Part shown: positions 8,446 to 15,893 of the stretch, piece after piece
Position numbering within the stretch: the first letter of the stretch is position 1
How the letters are laid out: each line of letters starts with the position of its first letter
Assembly: GCF_001418415.1 (NCBI RefSeq)
Contig: NZ_LIQT01000093.1
Location: 1-43,878, forward strand
DNA: 43,878 nt
Source: Streptomyces hirsutus
Lineage (GTDB): Bacteria > Actinomycetota > Actinomycetes > Streptomycetales > Streptomycetaceae
Reading direction: 5' to 3'
Made by a program: the position numbers and the translations under genes
Notes under the pieces: model-generated
The model's database searches: none
What the model was told of the DNA's origin: nothing
What the model saw: only the letters and a program-made list of their open reading frames with translations

Positions 8446-9432
8446 ATGGAGCAGAGGCATCTCGGCCGTACCGGCCTGCGCGTGTCCCGGATCGGCCTCG
8501 GGACCCTGACCTGGGGTCGGGACACCGACGAGCACGACGCCGCGGACCTCTTGAAGACCTTCTGGGAGGCGGGCGGCAACCTCGTCGACACCGCCGACGT
8601 GTACGGCGACGGGGAGGCCGAGTACCTGCTCGGGCAGCTCATGGACGGGCTGGTGCCGCGCCGGGACCTCGTCATCTCGACCAAGGCCGGCAGCGTGCCG
8701 GACCCGGACCGCAGGGTCGACGGTTCGCGCGGTCATCTGCTCTCCGCGCTGGACGCCTCGCTCGCACGTCTGGGCACCGACCACGTCGACGTGTGGCACC
8801 TCCACTCCTACGATCCCGCCACCCCGCTGGAGGAGACGCTCCAGGCCCTGGACATCGCCGTCGCCAGCGGGCGGGCCCGCTATGCCGGCGTGTCCAACTT
8901 CTGCGGCTGGCAGCTGGCCAGGGCGGCGACCTGGCAGCTCGCCGCGCCCGGCTCGCGGGCCCGGCTCGCGAGCACCCAGATGGAGTACTCGCTGCTCCAG
9001 CGGGGCGTGGAGCGGGAGGTGCTGCCGGCCGCCGTCGACACGGGGATCGGGCTGCTTCCCTCGTCCCCGCTCGGGCGGGGCGTGCTGACGGGCAAGTACC
9101 GGGGCGACGCCATGCCGCCGGACTCGCGGGGCGCCTCCGCGCATCTGGCGCCGTTCGTGGAGCCTTATCTGGACGACACGGCGAGCAGGATCGTGGACGC
9201 GGTGACGACGGCGGCGGACGGGCTCGCCGTGACCACGCTCCAGGTGGCTCTCGCGTGGGTGCGGGACCGGCCGGGCGTGACCGCCCCCGTCGTCGGCGCG
9301 CGCAACGCGCGGCAGCTCACGGCGGCGTTGTCGGTGGAGGCCCTTAGTCTTCCTGACGAGATCTGCCGGGCGCTCGACGATGTGTCGGCGCCCGTGCACC
9401 GCTATCCCGATCACGACTGGAGCACGCTGTGA
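8446..9432 (+). CDS. aldo/keto reductase
   Basis: A 328-residue NADPH-dependent aldo/keto reductase. The (beta/alpha)8 signature is clear: LGLGTLTWG-type start (residues 16-24), the catalytic tetrad region VDTADVYGDGEAEYLLG with D and Y, STKAG with K, and the histidine in VDVWHLHSYD. The C-terminal NADP motif region is VVGARNARQLTAAL. The ATG at 8446 has no evident Shine-Dalgarno sequence, and TAATCT at 8433-8438 lies only seven bases upstream. The transcript may therefore start at or very near the initiation codon. Its TGA overlaps the GTG of the next gene (GTGA), so the two are coupled. Confidence 0.92.
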   Translation: MEQRHLGRTGLRVSRIGLGTLTWGRDTDEHDAADLLKTFWEAGGNLVDTADVYGDGEAEYLLGQLMDGLVPRRDLVISTKAGSVPDPDRRVDGSRGHLLSALDASLARLGTDHVDVWHLHSYDPATPLEETLQALDIAVASGRARYAGVSNFCGWQLARAATWQLAAPGSRARLASTQMEYSLLQRGVEREVLPAAVDTGIGLLPSSPLGRGVLTGKYRGDAMPPDSRGASAHLAPFVEPYLDDTASRIVDAVTTAADGLAVTTLQVALAWVRDRPGVTAPVVGARNARQLTAALSVEALSLPDEICRALDDVSAPVHRYPDHDWSTL

Positions 9433-11693
9433 GCACGGAGCCGCCCGAGGAGACCACGGAGAACGCCGGGCCGGGGACACCGGACGAGGCGGCGGACACC
9501 TCGGAGCCCGCGGCGACGCCGGAGGCCTCGCCCGGGGCCGTCCCGGATGCCCCCGCGGAGGCGGAGGGCACGGAGGCGGAGGGCGGGCAGACGGCCGGGG
9601 CCGGGCAGGTGTCCGAGGCCGAGGCCGAGTTGCTGGCGCAGCGGGCCGAGCGGGACCGGATCGAGCGGCGGAAGGCGGAGCGGCAGGGGTCGATCGAGGC
9701 CGGCGGCAAGCTGAGCGGCACGGCAGCCGATCTGCTCGCCGCCGTACGGGCTGTGGAGAGCGGCGAGAAGCCGGCGACCGCGGTGTTCGAGGAGGCCCGG
9801 CCCGCTCCGCTGCGGCCCGCCCCCGAACCGGTGCGGCCGGCGCCGCCGGTGACCGCCGGGCAGACCCCCGCCGACGGCGTGGTCGTGGCCGTGCGTGAGG
9901 TGCTCGCCCAGGGCGGCGCGCCCGAAGCGCTCGCCGTGCAGGCTGCCGGTGTGCTGGGCGAGGGGGCCGCACAGGCGTTGCGGGCCGATCCCTGGCAGCT
10001 GTTGCGGGTGGCGGGTGTGCGGCCCGAGCAGGCGGACGGTTTCGCACGGGCGCTGCTCGGCGGTGAGGCCGGGCCGGACGACGGGCGGCGGGAGCGGGCG
10101 GTCACCGGATGGCTGCTGGAGCAGGCCGCGGCGGCCGGGCACACCGCCCTGGAGATGTCCGCGCTGACCACCGCGCTGGCGCGGCAGGGGGTACCGGATC
10201 CCGAGGAGGCCGTGCAGGCCGCGATCTCCGACGGTGACGTCCTGGTCTTCCAGGACCCGCTGCCGGAGACGGGCACCCCGGCACCCCAGCGGGACGACGC
10301 CGGGGACGACGCGGACGGGGCCGAGGAGGAACGGCCCGTCAGGGTGCTCGTGGCGCTCGAGCGGTACGCGATGGCCGAGGAGAGCCTCGCCGACGGGCTG
10401 GCCCGGCTCGTCAACTCCGTTTTCCAGCAGGACGGTTCGGATGCGGAGTGGGAGCGGGCCGCCGCCTCGGCGGGCGGGTCCTCGGGGGAACTGATCCGCG
10501 CGGTCGCCGGTCACGGACTGGTGCTGCACACGGGCGGGGAGGCGTCCCTCGCCGAGCCGGCGGCTCTGCTCCGGGCGGCACGCGGTCTCGGACTGCGCGC
10601 CTGGGCCGCCGTCCACACCCCGGTCGGGCGTACCCGGTTCGCGGCCCTGCTGGAGGCCGTCCCGGCCGGGGGCACGGGACCCGGGGAGACGAACGCCGGC
10701 GTCACCGCAGCGGGGGACGAGAAGGCCGAGGACCCCGGAGTCGCCACCGTCGCCGGGCTGCTGTCCGGTGCCGAGGGACCGGGGCGGGACGCCGACGGGG
10801 CGCTGCTGCTGGACCTGCTCGTCGTGCTGGACGCTCCCCTGCTGGACGTCGAGACGGCCGCGCTGGTCACGGAGTCGCTGCCGGACGGCTCCCGGCTGCT
10901 GCTGGCCGGGGACCCGGGCGTGCTGTGGTCCGTCGGTCCGGGGCGGGTGTTCGCCGATCTGCTGGCCGCGCGCGTGTGCCCGCAGATCGCCTCCCGACGG
11001 CCGGATCCCGGGCCGTTGGGCGAACTGGTCTCCGGTATCGGGGTCGGTGAGCTGAACCAGGTGGCGGCACCCGGCAGGGAGGTCGTCATCGTGCCGGTGC
11101 GGGACCCGGGCGAGGCCGTGCACCGGACGGTGCAGCTCGTGATCGACTCGGTGCCGCGCGCGATCGGGGTACCGGCGGAGGAGACGCAGGTGATCACGCC
11201 GGGGCACGGGGGCGCGGTGGGCACGCGGGCACTGAACGCGGCGTTGAAGGAGCGGTTGAATCCGGGGCCGGGGCGCTTCGGCGGGTTCGACCCGGGCGAC
11301 CGGATCGTCCACTCCCCCGTCCGGGGGCGTACGGCGCCGGGCCGGGTGGTGAAGGCCGGCGCCGACGGGCTGCACCTGTCCTGCGCGGGCGAGGCCGTCG
11401 TCGTACCTCAGGAGCGAGTGGAGCAATCGGTACGGCACGGCTGGGCGCTGACGGCACACCAGGCGATGGGGAACCGGTGGCCGGCCGTGGTCGTGGTCCT
11501 GCCCGGCGATGCCGTGCAGGCGTTGAGCCGGCCCTGGGTGTACACGGCGTTCAGCAGGGCGGACCGCCATCTGTCCGTGGTGCACGGGGTGGAGCAGGCG
11601 CTGCCGCGTGCCGTGGCGGAGGTTCCGGCGAAGCCCCGGACGACCCGGCTGCCGGTACTGCTGGCGCCGCAGGTTCCGGCAGCGGCCGGCTGA
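9429..11693 (+). CDS. RecD2-like helix-hairpin-helix protein with degenerate helicase motifs
   Basis: A 754-residue protein with the RecD2 domain order but eroded ATPase motifs. Residues 1-145 are acidic and Pro/Ala-rich, probably disordered. Residues 150-212 match the RecD2 helix-hairpin-helix part and about 222-275 the winged part that follows (GHTALEMSALTTAL). Residues 355-720 follow the SF1B helicase core. At the Walker A position (368-377) the sequence is TGGEASLAEP, without the GKT lysine. Walker B (465-473) reads VVLDAPLLD instead of VVDEASxxD. Motif III is GDPGVLWSVGPG, lacking Gln. Motif V reads ALTAHQAMG instead of an HKSQG type. The motif VI arginine (YTAFSRADR) remains. It is therefore probably not an active helicase and may act in DNA binding or scaffolding. 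The GTG start overlaps the reductase stop. Confidence 0.8.
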   Translation: MSTEPPEETTENAGPGTPDEAADTSEPAATPEASPGAVPDAPAEAEGTEAEGGQTAGAGQVSEAEAELLAQRAERDRIERRKAERQGSIEAGGKLSGTAADLLAAVRAVESGEKPATAVFEEARPAPLRPAPEPVRPAPPVTAGQTPADGVVVAVREVLAQGGAPEALAVQAAGVLGEGAAQALRADPWQLLRVAGVRPEQADGFARALLGGEAGPDDGRRERAVTGWLLEQAAAAGHTALEMSALTTALARQGVPDPEEAVQAAISDGDVLVFQDPLPETGTPAPQRDDAGDDADGAEEERPVRVLVALERYAMAEESLADGLARLVNSVFQQDGSDAEWERAAASAGGSSGELIRAVAGHGLVLHTGGEASLAEPAALLRAARGLGLRAWAAVHTPVGRTRFAALLEAVPAGGTGPGETNAGVTAAGDEKAEDPGVATVAGLLSGAEGPGRDADGALLLDLLVVLDAPLLDVETAALVTESLPDGSRLLLAGDPGVLWSVGPGRVFADLLAARVCPQIASRRPDPGPLGELVSGIGVGELNQVAAPGREVVIVPVRDPGEAVHRTVQLVIDSVPRAIGVPAEETQVITPGHGGAVGTRALNAALKERLNPGPGRFGGFDPGDRIVHSPVRGRTAPGRVVKAGADGLHLSCAGEAVVVPQERVEQSVRHGWALTAHQAMGNRWPAVVVVLPGDAVQALSRPWVYTAFSRADRHLSVVHGVEQALPRAVAEVPAKPRTTRLPVLLAPQVPAAAG

Positions 11694-11713
11694 CTCCGGG
11701 CACCACCCGTAAC

Positions 11714-11785
11714 GGTGACGGTGACCGCGGTGGCGGTGGCACCCCCGGTGCCACCGCCGGTGTCGCTCTCGCCGCCACCGTCACC
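11714..11785. terminator. nested hairpin between convergent genes
   Basis: An inner 12-bp perfect stem (GGCGGTGGCACC at 11732-11743 with 11747-11758) has a three-base loop. It is enclosed by an outer pair GGTGACGGTG (11714-11723) and CACCGTCACC (11776-11785). It lies between the RecD-like gene and the acidic protein gene and can terminate both. Confidence 0.8.
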
Positions 11786-11813
11786 CATGCCGACGGCGCG
11801 CCCCCGGGTGTGA

Positions 11814-12503
11814 TCAGCGATCGGTGTCCAGGGCCGGAACCGGCTCGTCCTCGAGGCCGTCGTCGAGGTCGTCCACATCGTCGTCGGGGTCCTCGTCGAA
11901 GACGGCGCTGACGTCGAAGCGGCACACGACCTGCGCCGGGTCCACCTCCTCGAACGGGGCCTCCAGCCATTCACCGGGTTCCGCCGGTTCGTCCGATGCC
12001 GTCACCCAGAGCGTGGAGTCGCCCTCCTCCAGGCCGAACTCCTTGTGCCGGGAGGCGATCTCGTCCGGTTCGTACTCGCCGAACAGGAGGCCGAGCGCGC
12101 CGTGGACGGTGCCCGAGGTGTCGGAGGTGTCGGAGGCGTCGGAGATGTCGTCGTCCGCCGCCTCGATCCGCTGCGCGTGCGCCAGCAGCCGCTGCGGCTC
12201 CGCGACGGCGTAGTCGCGGCGGATCAGCACGCTGAGCGCGCTGGGCTCCTCGGGCCCGGTGTAGGGCGGCAGTGCGTCCTCGGCCGCGGGGATCTCGAAG
12301 GGGGTCACCTCGTCGTAGCGGTCGTAGAGCAGTTCGTCGTACGACTCGGCGGCCACGGCCAGCTCGTTGAACGCCTCGTAGACGGCCGGGTCGTCCTCCC
12401 CCGACCGGCGTTCGACCGCGGCCAGGTGGCGGTCGAGCGCGGTCTTGACCGCCTCGGCGGCGGCGCGTACCTCGGCAGCGGTGGGCTGCGCAGCATCAGA
12501 CAT
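11814..12503 (-). CDS. acidic conserved hypothetical protein
   Basis: A 229-residue protein without a domain I recognise. It is strongly acidic, especially at the C-terminus (FDEDPDDDVDDLDDGLEDE). The N-terminal 75 residues look helical (AAEVRAAAEAVKTALDRHL). A short Asp/Ser/Thr repeat (ISDASDTSDTSGT) lies in the middle. The ATG at 12503 is chosen because it is the conserved-looking MSDAAQPT start; the frame extends to 12542. No signal peptide or membrane segment. It diverges from the DUF5703 gene with under 50 bases between the starts, so their promoters overlap. Confidence 0.75.
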   Translation of the reverse strand: MSDAAQPTAAEVRAAAEAVKTALDRHLAAVERRSGEDDPAVYEAFNELAVAAESYDELLYDRYDEVTPFEIPAAEDALPPYTGPEEPSALSVLIRRDYAVAEPQRLLAHAQRIEAADDDISDASDTSDTSGTVHGALGLLFGEYEPDEIASRHKEFGLEEGDSTLWVTASDEPAEPGEWLEAPFEEVDPAQVVCRFDVSAVFDEDPDDDVDDLDDGLEDEPVPALDTDR

Positions 12504-12550
12504 AGTGCAGACGCTATCCGTACCGGGGCCCAGACCGCACAATAGATGCG

Positions 12551-12739
12551 ATGCCGGAATACGAATTTGTCGACGTGCACGTACCGCGCGGGGTCTCCCG
12601 CAAGGAAGCGGCCCGTCTGCTGACGGATCACGCGGAGTACGGTCACTGGGAGCTGGACCGACTGCGTCTGCTGCGCGACGGGAGCCGCAAGGTGCGGCTG
12701 CGGCGGCGGATCATCCGCCAGGTGCGCGCGACCTGGTGA
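12551..12739 (+). CDS. DUF5703 family small protein
   Basis: A 62-residue basic protein of the actinobacterial DUF5703 family, function unknown. It reads MPEYEFVDVHVPRGVSRKEA, then HAEYGHWELDRLRLLRDG, ending in an Arg-rich stretch (RKVRLRRRIIRQVRATW). The ATG at 12551 has no clear ribosome binding site and CAATAGATGCG immediately precedes it, so leaderless initiation is possible. It converges on chpC over a strong hairpin. Confidence 0.85.
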   Translation: MPEYEFVDVHVPRGVSRKEAARLLTDHAEYGHWELDRLRLLRDGSRKVRLRRRIIRQVRATW

Positions 12740-12776
12740 GTTCGGACACACCGCCGGCCGGTACTCCTTCACCCAC

Positions 12777-12807
12777 GGAGCGGGCCCGGCTGAGCCGGGC
12801 CCGCTCC
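12777..12807. terminator. 14-bp perfect hairpin, bidirectional
   Basis: GGAGCGGGCCCGGC (12777-12790) pairs perfectly with the complement ending at 12807 across a three-base TGA loop. It sits between DUF5703 (ends 12739) and chpC (ends 12842). Confidence 0.85.
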
Positions 12808-12841
12808 GCACGACCGGTGGGGGCCGCTGTCGCGGCCGGTG

Positions 12842-13528
12842 TCACGCGGCGGCTCGTGCCTTGCGGTAGAGGACCACGCCGGCGAGCAGCGCGCCCGCGC
12901 CGACCGGCAGGGCGAGACCGACCGGCAGCTCACTGCCGGTCGCGGCGAGCTCCACGTCGCCCTGGGGCCGGGCGGCGGTGTGGGTGACCGGCTGATGACC
13001 GGGGGCGGAGCCACCAGGGGTGGCCTCGCCCGGGGTGGACGGCGGGCCCGGCTCGGCCTCGCCCGGTTCGCCCGGCAGGCCGGGCGCCTCCTGCTCGCCG
13101 GATCCGCCGCTCGCGCAGTCATTGCCCAGAGCAACGTTGCCGAGACCGATGACGTCGACGCTGTTGCCGCAGACGTTCACCGGAACGTGGACCGGCGCCT
13201 CGATGCGGTTGCCGGACGCCACGCCGGGTGAGTCGGTGGTGTGCCCGTCGGCCTGCGCGCCACCGTGACCGCTCGACGGCGAGCCGCCGTGGTGGGCGCA
13301 GGAGTTGCCCACGGACGGGTTGAGGACGCCGACGGCGTCGACCGTGTTTCCGCAGACGTTGACCGGCACGTGCACCGGCGCTTGGAGCGAGTTCCCGGAG
13401 AGCACTCCGGGCGACCCCTTGGCCACACCCTGTGCGCCGGAGTCGGCGTGCGCGATACCGCCCGCGGCGGCGATCACGCCGGACGCGGCTGCCACGGTCA
13501 TCAGGCCCTTACGGGTGACCTGTCGCAT
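12842..13528 (-). CDS. chpC: long chaplin with two chaplin domains and sortase signal
   Basis: A 228-residue long chaplin, a sortase-anchored hydrophobic cell-wall protein of aerial hyphae. A Sec signal peptide covers about 1-28 (cleavage near AHA-DS). The two chaplin domains are about 40-78 and 100-138, each with the paired cysteines (VNVCGN ... GNSC; VNVCGN ... GNDC). A Pro/Gly/Glu-rich spacer (140-190) follows. The sortase motif LAATG is at 194-198, then a membrane helix and the basic tail YRKARAAA. LAxTG is the motif used by long chaplins and class E sortases. The ATG at 13528 gives the standard N-terminus MRQVTRKGL. It lies downstream of chpH, in the same order as S. coelicolor chpC/chpH (SCO1674/1675). 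Confidence 0.93.
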   Translation of the reverse strand: MRQVTRKGLMTVAAASGVIAAAGGIAHADSGAQGVAKGSPGVLSGNSLQAPVHVPVNVCGNTVDAVGVLNPSVGNSCAHHGGSPSSGHGGAQADGHTTDSPGVASGNRIEAPVHVPVNVCGNSVDVIGLGNVALGNDCASGGSGEQEAPGLPGEPGEAEPGPPSTPGEATPGGSAPGHQPVTHTAARPQGDVELAATGSELPVGLALPVGAGALLAGVVLYRKARAAA

Positions 13529-13617
13529 GTACTGATTCCCTGCCTTCGACCAAGTACCGGGGAGGGTGTCCACGGATTCCTGGGATTCCCCCGACTTCTC
13601 GGACTCCACGAAATCCA

Positions 13618-13634
13618 CGGATTCTCTTCCCGGT
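13618..13634 (-). promoter_or_regulatory. motif shared with chpH, 90-106 bases upstream of chpC
   Basis: On the plus strand this reads CGGATTCTCTTCCCGGT. The chpH upstream region has the same sequence with a two-base insertion, at the same distance from its start codon. The shared position suggests a promoter or activator site used by both chaplin genes. The responsible factor is not identified here. Confidence 0.55.
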
Positions 13635-13657
13635 GTTCGGGACGTACTGGAAAACCG

Positions 13658-13696
13658 GTCGGCCCCGGAGCGCATGGCGCGCACTCCGGGGCCGAC
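13658..13696 (-). terminator. 13-bp perfect hairpin after chpH
   Basis: GTCGGCCCCGGAG (13658-13670) pairs exactly with 13684-13696, loop of 13 bases. On the minus strand the stem is followed by CCGGTTTTCC. It lies 46 bases beyond the chpH stop and separates chpH from chpC, so the two are likely separate transcripts. Confidence 0.8.
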
Positions 13697-13742
13697 AAGC
13701 TCAAACCCTGAAAGGGCGTGCCCTAATGGGCGAGGCACAATG

Positions 13743-13976
13743 TCACTGGTTGACGCAGGTGTTGCCGAACGCGGGGTTCAGCAGCCCGATCACGGAGACC
13801 GTGTTGCCGCAGGCGTTCACCGGGACGTGCACCGGAACCTGAACGGCGTTGCCCGAGGCGACACCCGGGGAGTTCACGGCAGCACCCTGGGCACCGGAAT
13901 CGGCGGCGGCCATACCCGCACCCGCGAGAACCAGTCCACCGGTGGCGGCAGCGACAGCGACGATCTTCTTGAGCAT
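13743..13976 (-). CDS. chpH: short chaplin ChpH
   Basis: A 77-residue short chaplin that is secreted and assembles into the amyloid rodlet layer covering aerial hyphae and spores. The signal peptide is residues 1-25 (cleavage after AAA). The single chaplin domain has Cys56 (VNACGN) and Cys74 (GNTC), which form the characteristic disulfide, and ends in CVNQ. Length and sequence match ChpH closely. The ATG at 13976 has a very strong ribosome binding site (GAGGAGG). That site is also one arm of a potential hairpin in the leader, described separately. Confidence 0.95.
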   Translation of the reverse strand: MLKKIVAVAAATGGLVLAGAGMAAADSGAQGAAVNSPGVASGNAVQVPVHVPVNACGNTVSVIGLLNPAFGNTCVNQ

Positions 13977-13980
13977 TATT

Positions 13981-14037
13981 CCTCCTCGTTGGCAATGCGA
14001 TCCAAATCCGCGGATCACATCACGGGTAACGAGGAGG
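13981..14037 (-). promoter_or_regulatory. leader hairpin that would sequester the chpH Shine-Dalgarno
   Basis: In the chpH transcript CCUCCUCGUU (14037-14028) is exactly complementary over ten bases to AACGAGGAGG (13990-13981), which contains the entire Shine-Dalgarno sequence four bases before the AUG. The 37-base interval contains a smaller stem (GATCC/GGATC at 13999-14003 and 14012-14016). The sequence shows the pairing; a regulatory effect on translation is inferred. Confidence 0.65.
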
Positions 14038-14063
14038 GAGTAATGAGGCTACGAGCTTATCGT

Positions 14064-14082
14064 CGGATTCACTCTTCCCGGT
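14064..14082 (-). promoter_or_regulatory. motif shared with chpC, 88-106 bases upstream of chpH
   Basis: On the plus strand CGGATTCACTCTTCCCGGT, matching the chpC element except for two inserted bases. On the transcribed strand it is flanked by GGTAAC and CGACGAT about 16 bases apart, an arrangement that could be an ECF-type sigma promoter such as the BldN dependence known for chaplins. That assignment is inference. Confidence 0.55.
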
Positions 14083-14118
14083 TACCTCCGCACGTCTGCA
14101 CGAATAGTGACGGACCGT

Positions 14119-15444
14119 TCAGGACGCGTCCAGGAACCGGTCGAGCACCCGCACACCGAACTTCAGACCGTCCACCGGAACCCGCTCGTCGACCCCGTGG
14201 AACATGCCGGCGAAGTCCAGCTCCGGCGGCAGCTTCAGCGGGGCGAAGCCGAAGCAGCGGATACCGAGGTCGTCGAAGGACTTGGCGTCGGTGCCACCGG
14301 AGAGCATGTACGGCACCGCCCGTGCGATCGGGTCCTCGGCGCCGAGCGCCAGCTGCATGGCGTCGACGAGCCGGCCGTCGAAACCGGTCTCCAGCGCCTT
14401 GTCCGCGTGCACGTCCTCACGCTTCACGCGCGGGCCGAGGATCCGGTCGAGGTCGGCCAGGAACTCCTCCTCGTATCCGGGCAGGAAGCGGCCGTCGACA
14501 TGGGCGGTGGCCTGGCCCGGGATGACGTTGACCTTGTAGCCGGCGCCGAGCATGGTGGGCGCCGCCGAGTTGCGCAGCGTGGTGCCGATCATGCGGGCGA
14601 TGCCGCCGAGCTTGGCGAGGGTCTCGTCCATGTTCTCCGGGTCGAGCTCGGTGCCCAGTGCGTCGGAGAGCTCGTCCAGGAAGGCCCGTACCGTCTTGGT
14701 GACCCGTACCGGCCACTGGTGCCGGCCGAGCCGGGCGACCGCCTCGGAGAGTTCGGTGATCGCGTTGTCGTCGTTGGTCATCGAGCCGTGGCCGGCCGTG
14801 CCCTCGACGGTGAGCCGCATCCAGTGCATGCCCTTCTCGGCGGTCTCGACGAGGTAGAGGCGCAGCTTCTCGTTCACGGTGAAGGAGAACCCGCCGACCT
14901 CGCCGATCGCCTCGGTGACGCCCTCGAACAGCTCGGGGTGCTCGCGGACCAGGTGCTTGGCGCCGTAGGTGCCGCCGGCCTCCTCGTCGGCGAGGAAGGC
15001 GAGGACGACGTCGCGCGGGGGCTTGCGCCCACTGCGCAGGCGGTCGCGGACGACCGCCAGTGTCATCGCGTCCATGTTCTTCATGTCGACGGCGCCGCGC
15101 CCCCACACGCATCCGTCGGCGATCTCGCCGGAGAAGGGGTGGTGGGTCCAGTCGTCGGCGTTGGCCGGTACGACGTCGGTGTGGCCGTGGATCAGCAGGG
15201 CCGGCCGGGAGGGGTCCTCCCCCTCGATACGGGCCACGGTGGAGGCGCGGCCCTTGTGCGACTCGAAGATCTGCGGTTCGAGCCCCACTTCGGCGAGCTT
15301 CTCGGCGACGTACTCGGCCGCCTTGCGCTCGCCGGGGCCCGAGTGGTCGCCGTAGTTGCTGGTGTCGATCCGGATCAGGTCGCGGCAGAGGTCCACGACC
15401 TCGTCCTCACCGGTGACGCCCTTGGCCGTGTCCGTCGCGCTCAC
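14119..15444 (-). CDS. M20/M25/M40 family metallohydrolase
   Basis: A 441-residue di-zinc amidohydrolase/peptidase of the M20 family, cytoplasmic by the absence of a signal peptide. Metal-binding and catalytic motifs are HGHTDVVP, GRGAVDMKN, the general-base FLADEEAGG and the late ligand region MFHGVDERVP. The dimerisation insert sits between about 195 and 310. Substrate is not determinable; relatives include dipeptidases and carboxypeptidases. The ATG at 15444 has GGAGG-type sequence upstream (GGGAGGAACC). It is monocistronic, downstream of tRNA-Leu on the opposite strand. Confidence 0.92.
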   Translation of the reverse strand: MSATDTAKGVTGEDEVVDLCRDLIRIDTSNYGDHSGPGERKAAEYVAEKLAEVGLEPQIFESHKGRASTVARIEGEDPSRPALLIHGHTDVVPANADDWTHHPFSGEIADGCVWGRGAVDMKNMDAMTLAVVRDRLRSGRKPPRDVVLAFLADEEAGGTYGAKHLVREHPELFEGVTEAIGEVGGFSFTVNEKLRLYLVETAEKGMHWMRLTVEGTAGHGSMTNDDNAITELSEAVARLGRHQWPVRVTKTVRAFLDELSDALGTELDPENMDETLAKLGGIARMIGTTLRNSAAPTMLGAGYKVNVIPGQATAHVDGRFLPGYEEEFLADLDRILGPRVKREDVHADKALETGFDGRLVDAMQLALGAEDPIARAVPYMLSGGTDAKSFDDLGIRCFGFAPLKLPPELDFAGMFHGVDERVPVDGLKFGVRVLDRFLDAS

Positions 15445-15726
15445 GTGGTTCCTCCCGCTGTCACTGCACGCTGTCCCTGCTCGTGGGTCTCCCCCTCATC
15501 CTCTCCCCTGCGCGGCCCCGCCCCAAGGCGGGACCCGGCCCGTCACGCGGCGTTCACGCCGGGACGGAGCACAGCCCGGGCGGGAGCCGGACGGAAGCCG
15601 GGACGGGAACACCGCCGGACACGAGCGCAGCCGGGCCGCGCGCCCACCGGAGGTGATCGGCCACCCCGGAAAGCCTGGTAATGTTTACGTCGTCGCCGCG
15701 GGGGAAACCCGCGCGTCAGACACCTT

Positions 15727-15814
15727 GTCCGGGTGGCGGAATGGCAGACGCGCTAGCTTGAGGTGCTAGTGCCCTTTAACGGGCGTGGGGGTTCAAGTCC
15801 CCCCTCGGACACCA
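15727..15814 (+). tRNA. tRNA-Leu (anticodon GAG), CCA encoded
   Basis: An 88-base class II tRNA. The acceptor 5' GTCCGGG pairs with CTCGGAC (one G-U). The anticodon stem CTAGC/GCTAG encloses the loop TTGAGGT with anticodon GAG. A long variable arm (TGCCCTTTAACGGGCG) is typical of leucine tRNA. The T arm is GGGGGTTCAAGTCCCCC, and the 3' end has discriminator A then CCA. A strong terminator follows within four bases. The accessory island begins immediately downstream, as is common for integration at tRNA 3' ends. Confidence 0.97.
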
Positions 15815-15817
15815 GTA

Positions 15818-15856
15818 GGCGAAGGGCCCTTGTCGAGCAAGGGCCCTTCGCCTTTT
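15818..15856 (+). terminator. intrinsic terminator of tRNA-Leu
   Basis: A 15-bp perfect stem GGCGAAGGGCCCTTG (15818-15832) pairs with 15838-15852, with loop TCGAG, followed directly by TTTT. This is a canonical rho-independent terminator. Confidence 0.93.
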
Positions 15857-15893
15857 CCCGGCTCACTGAGGGTTCCTGCTCGGACAGAAATGG

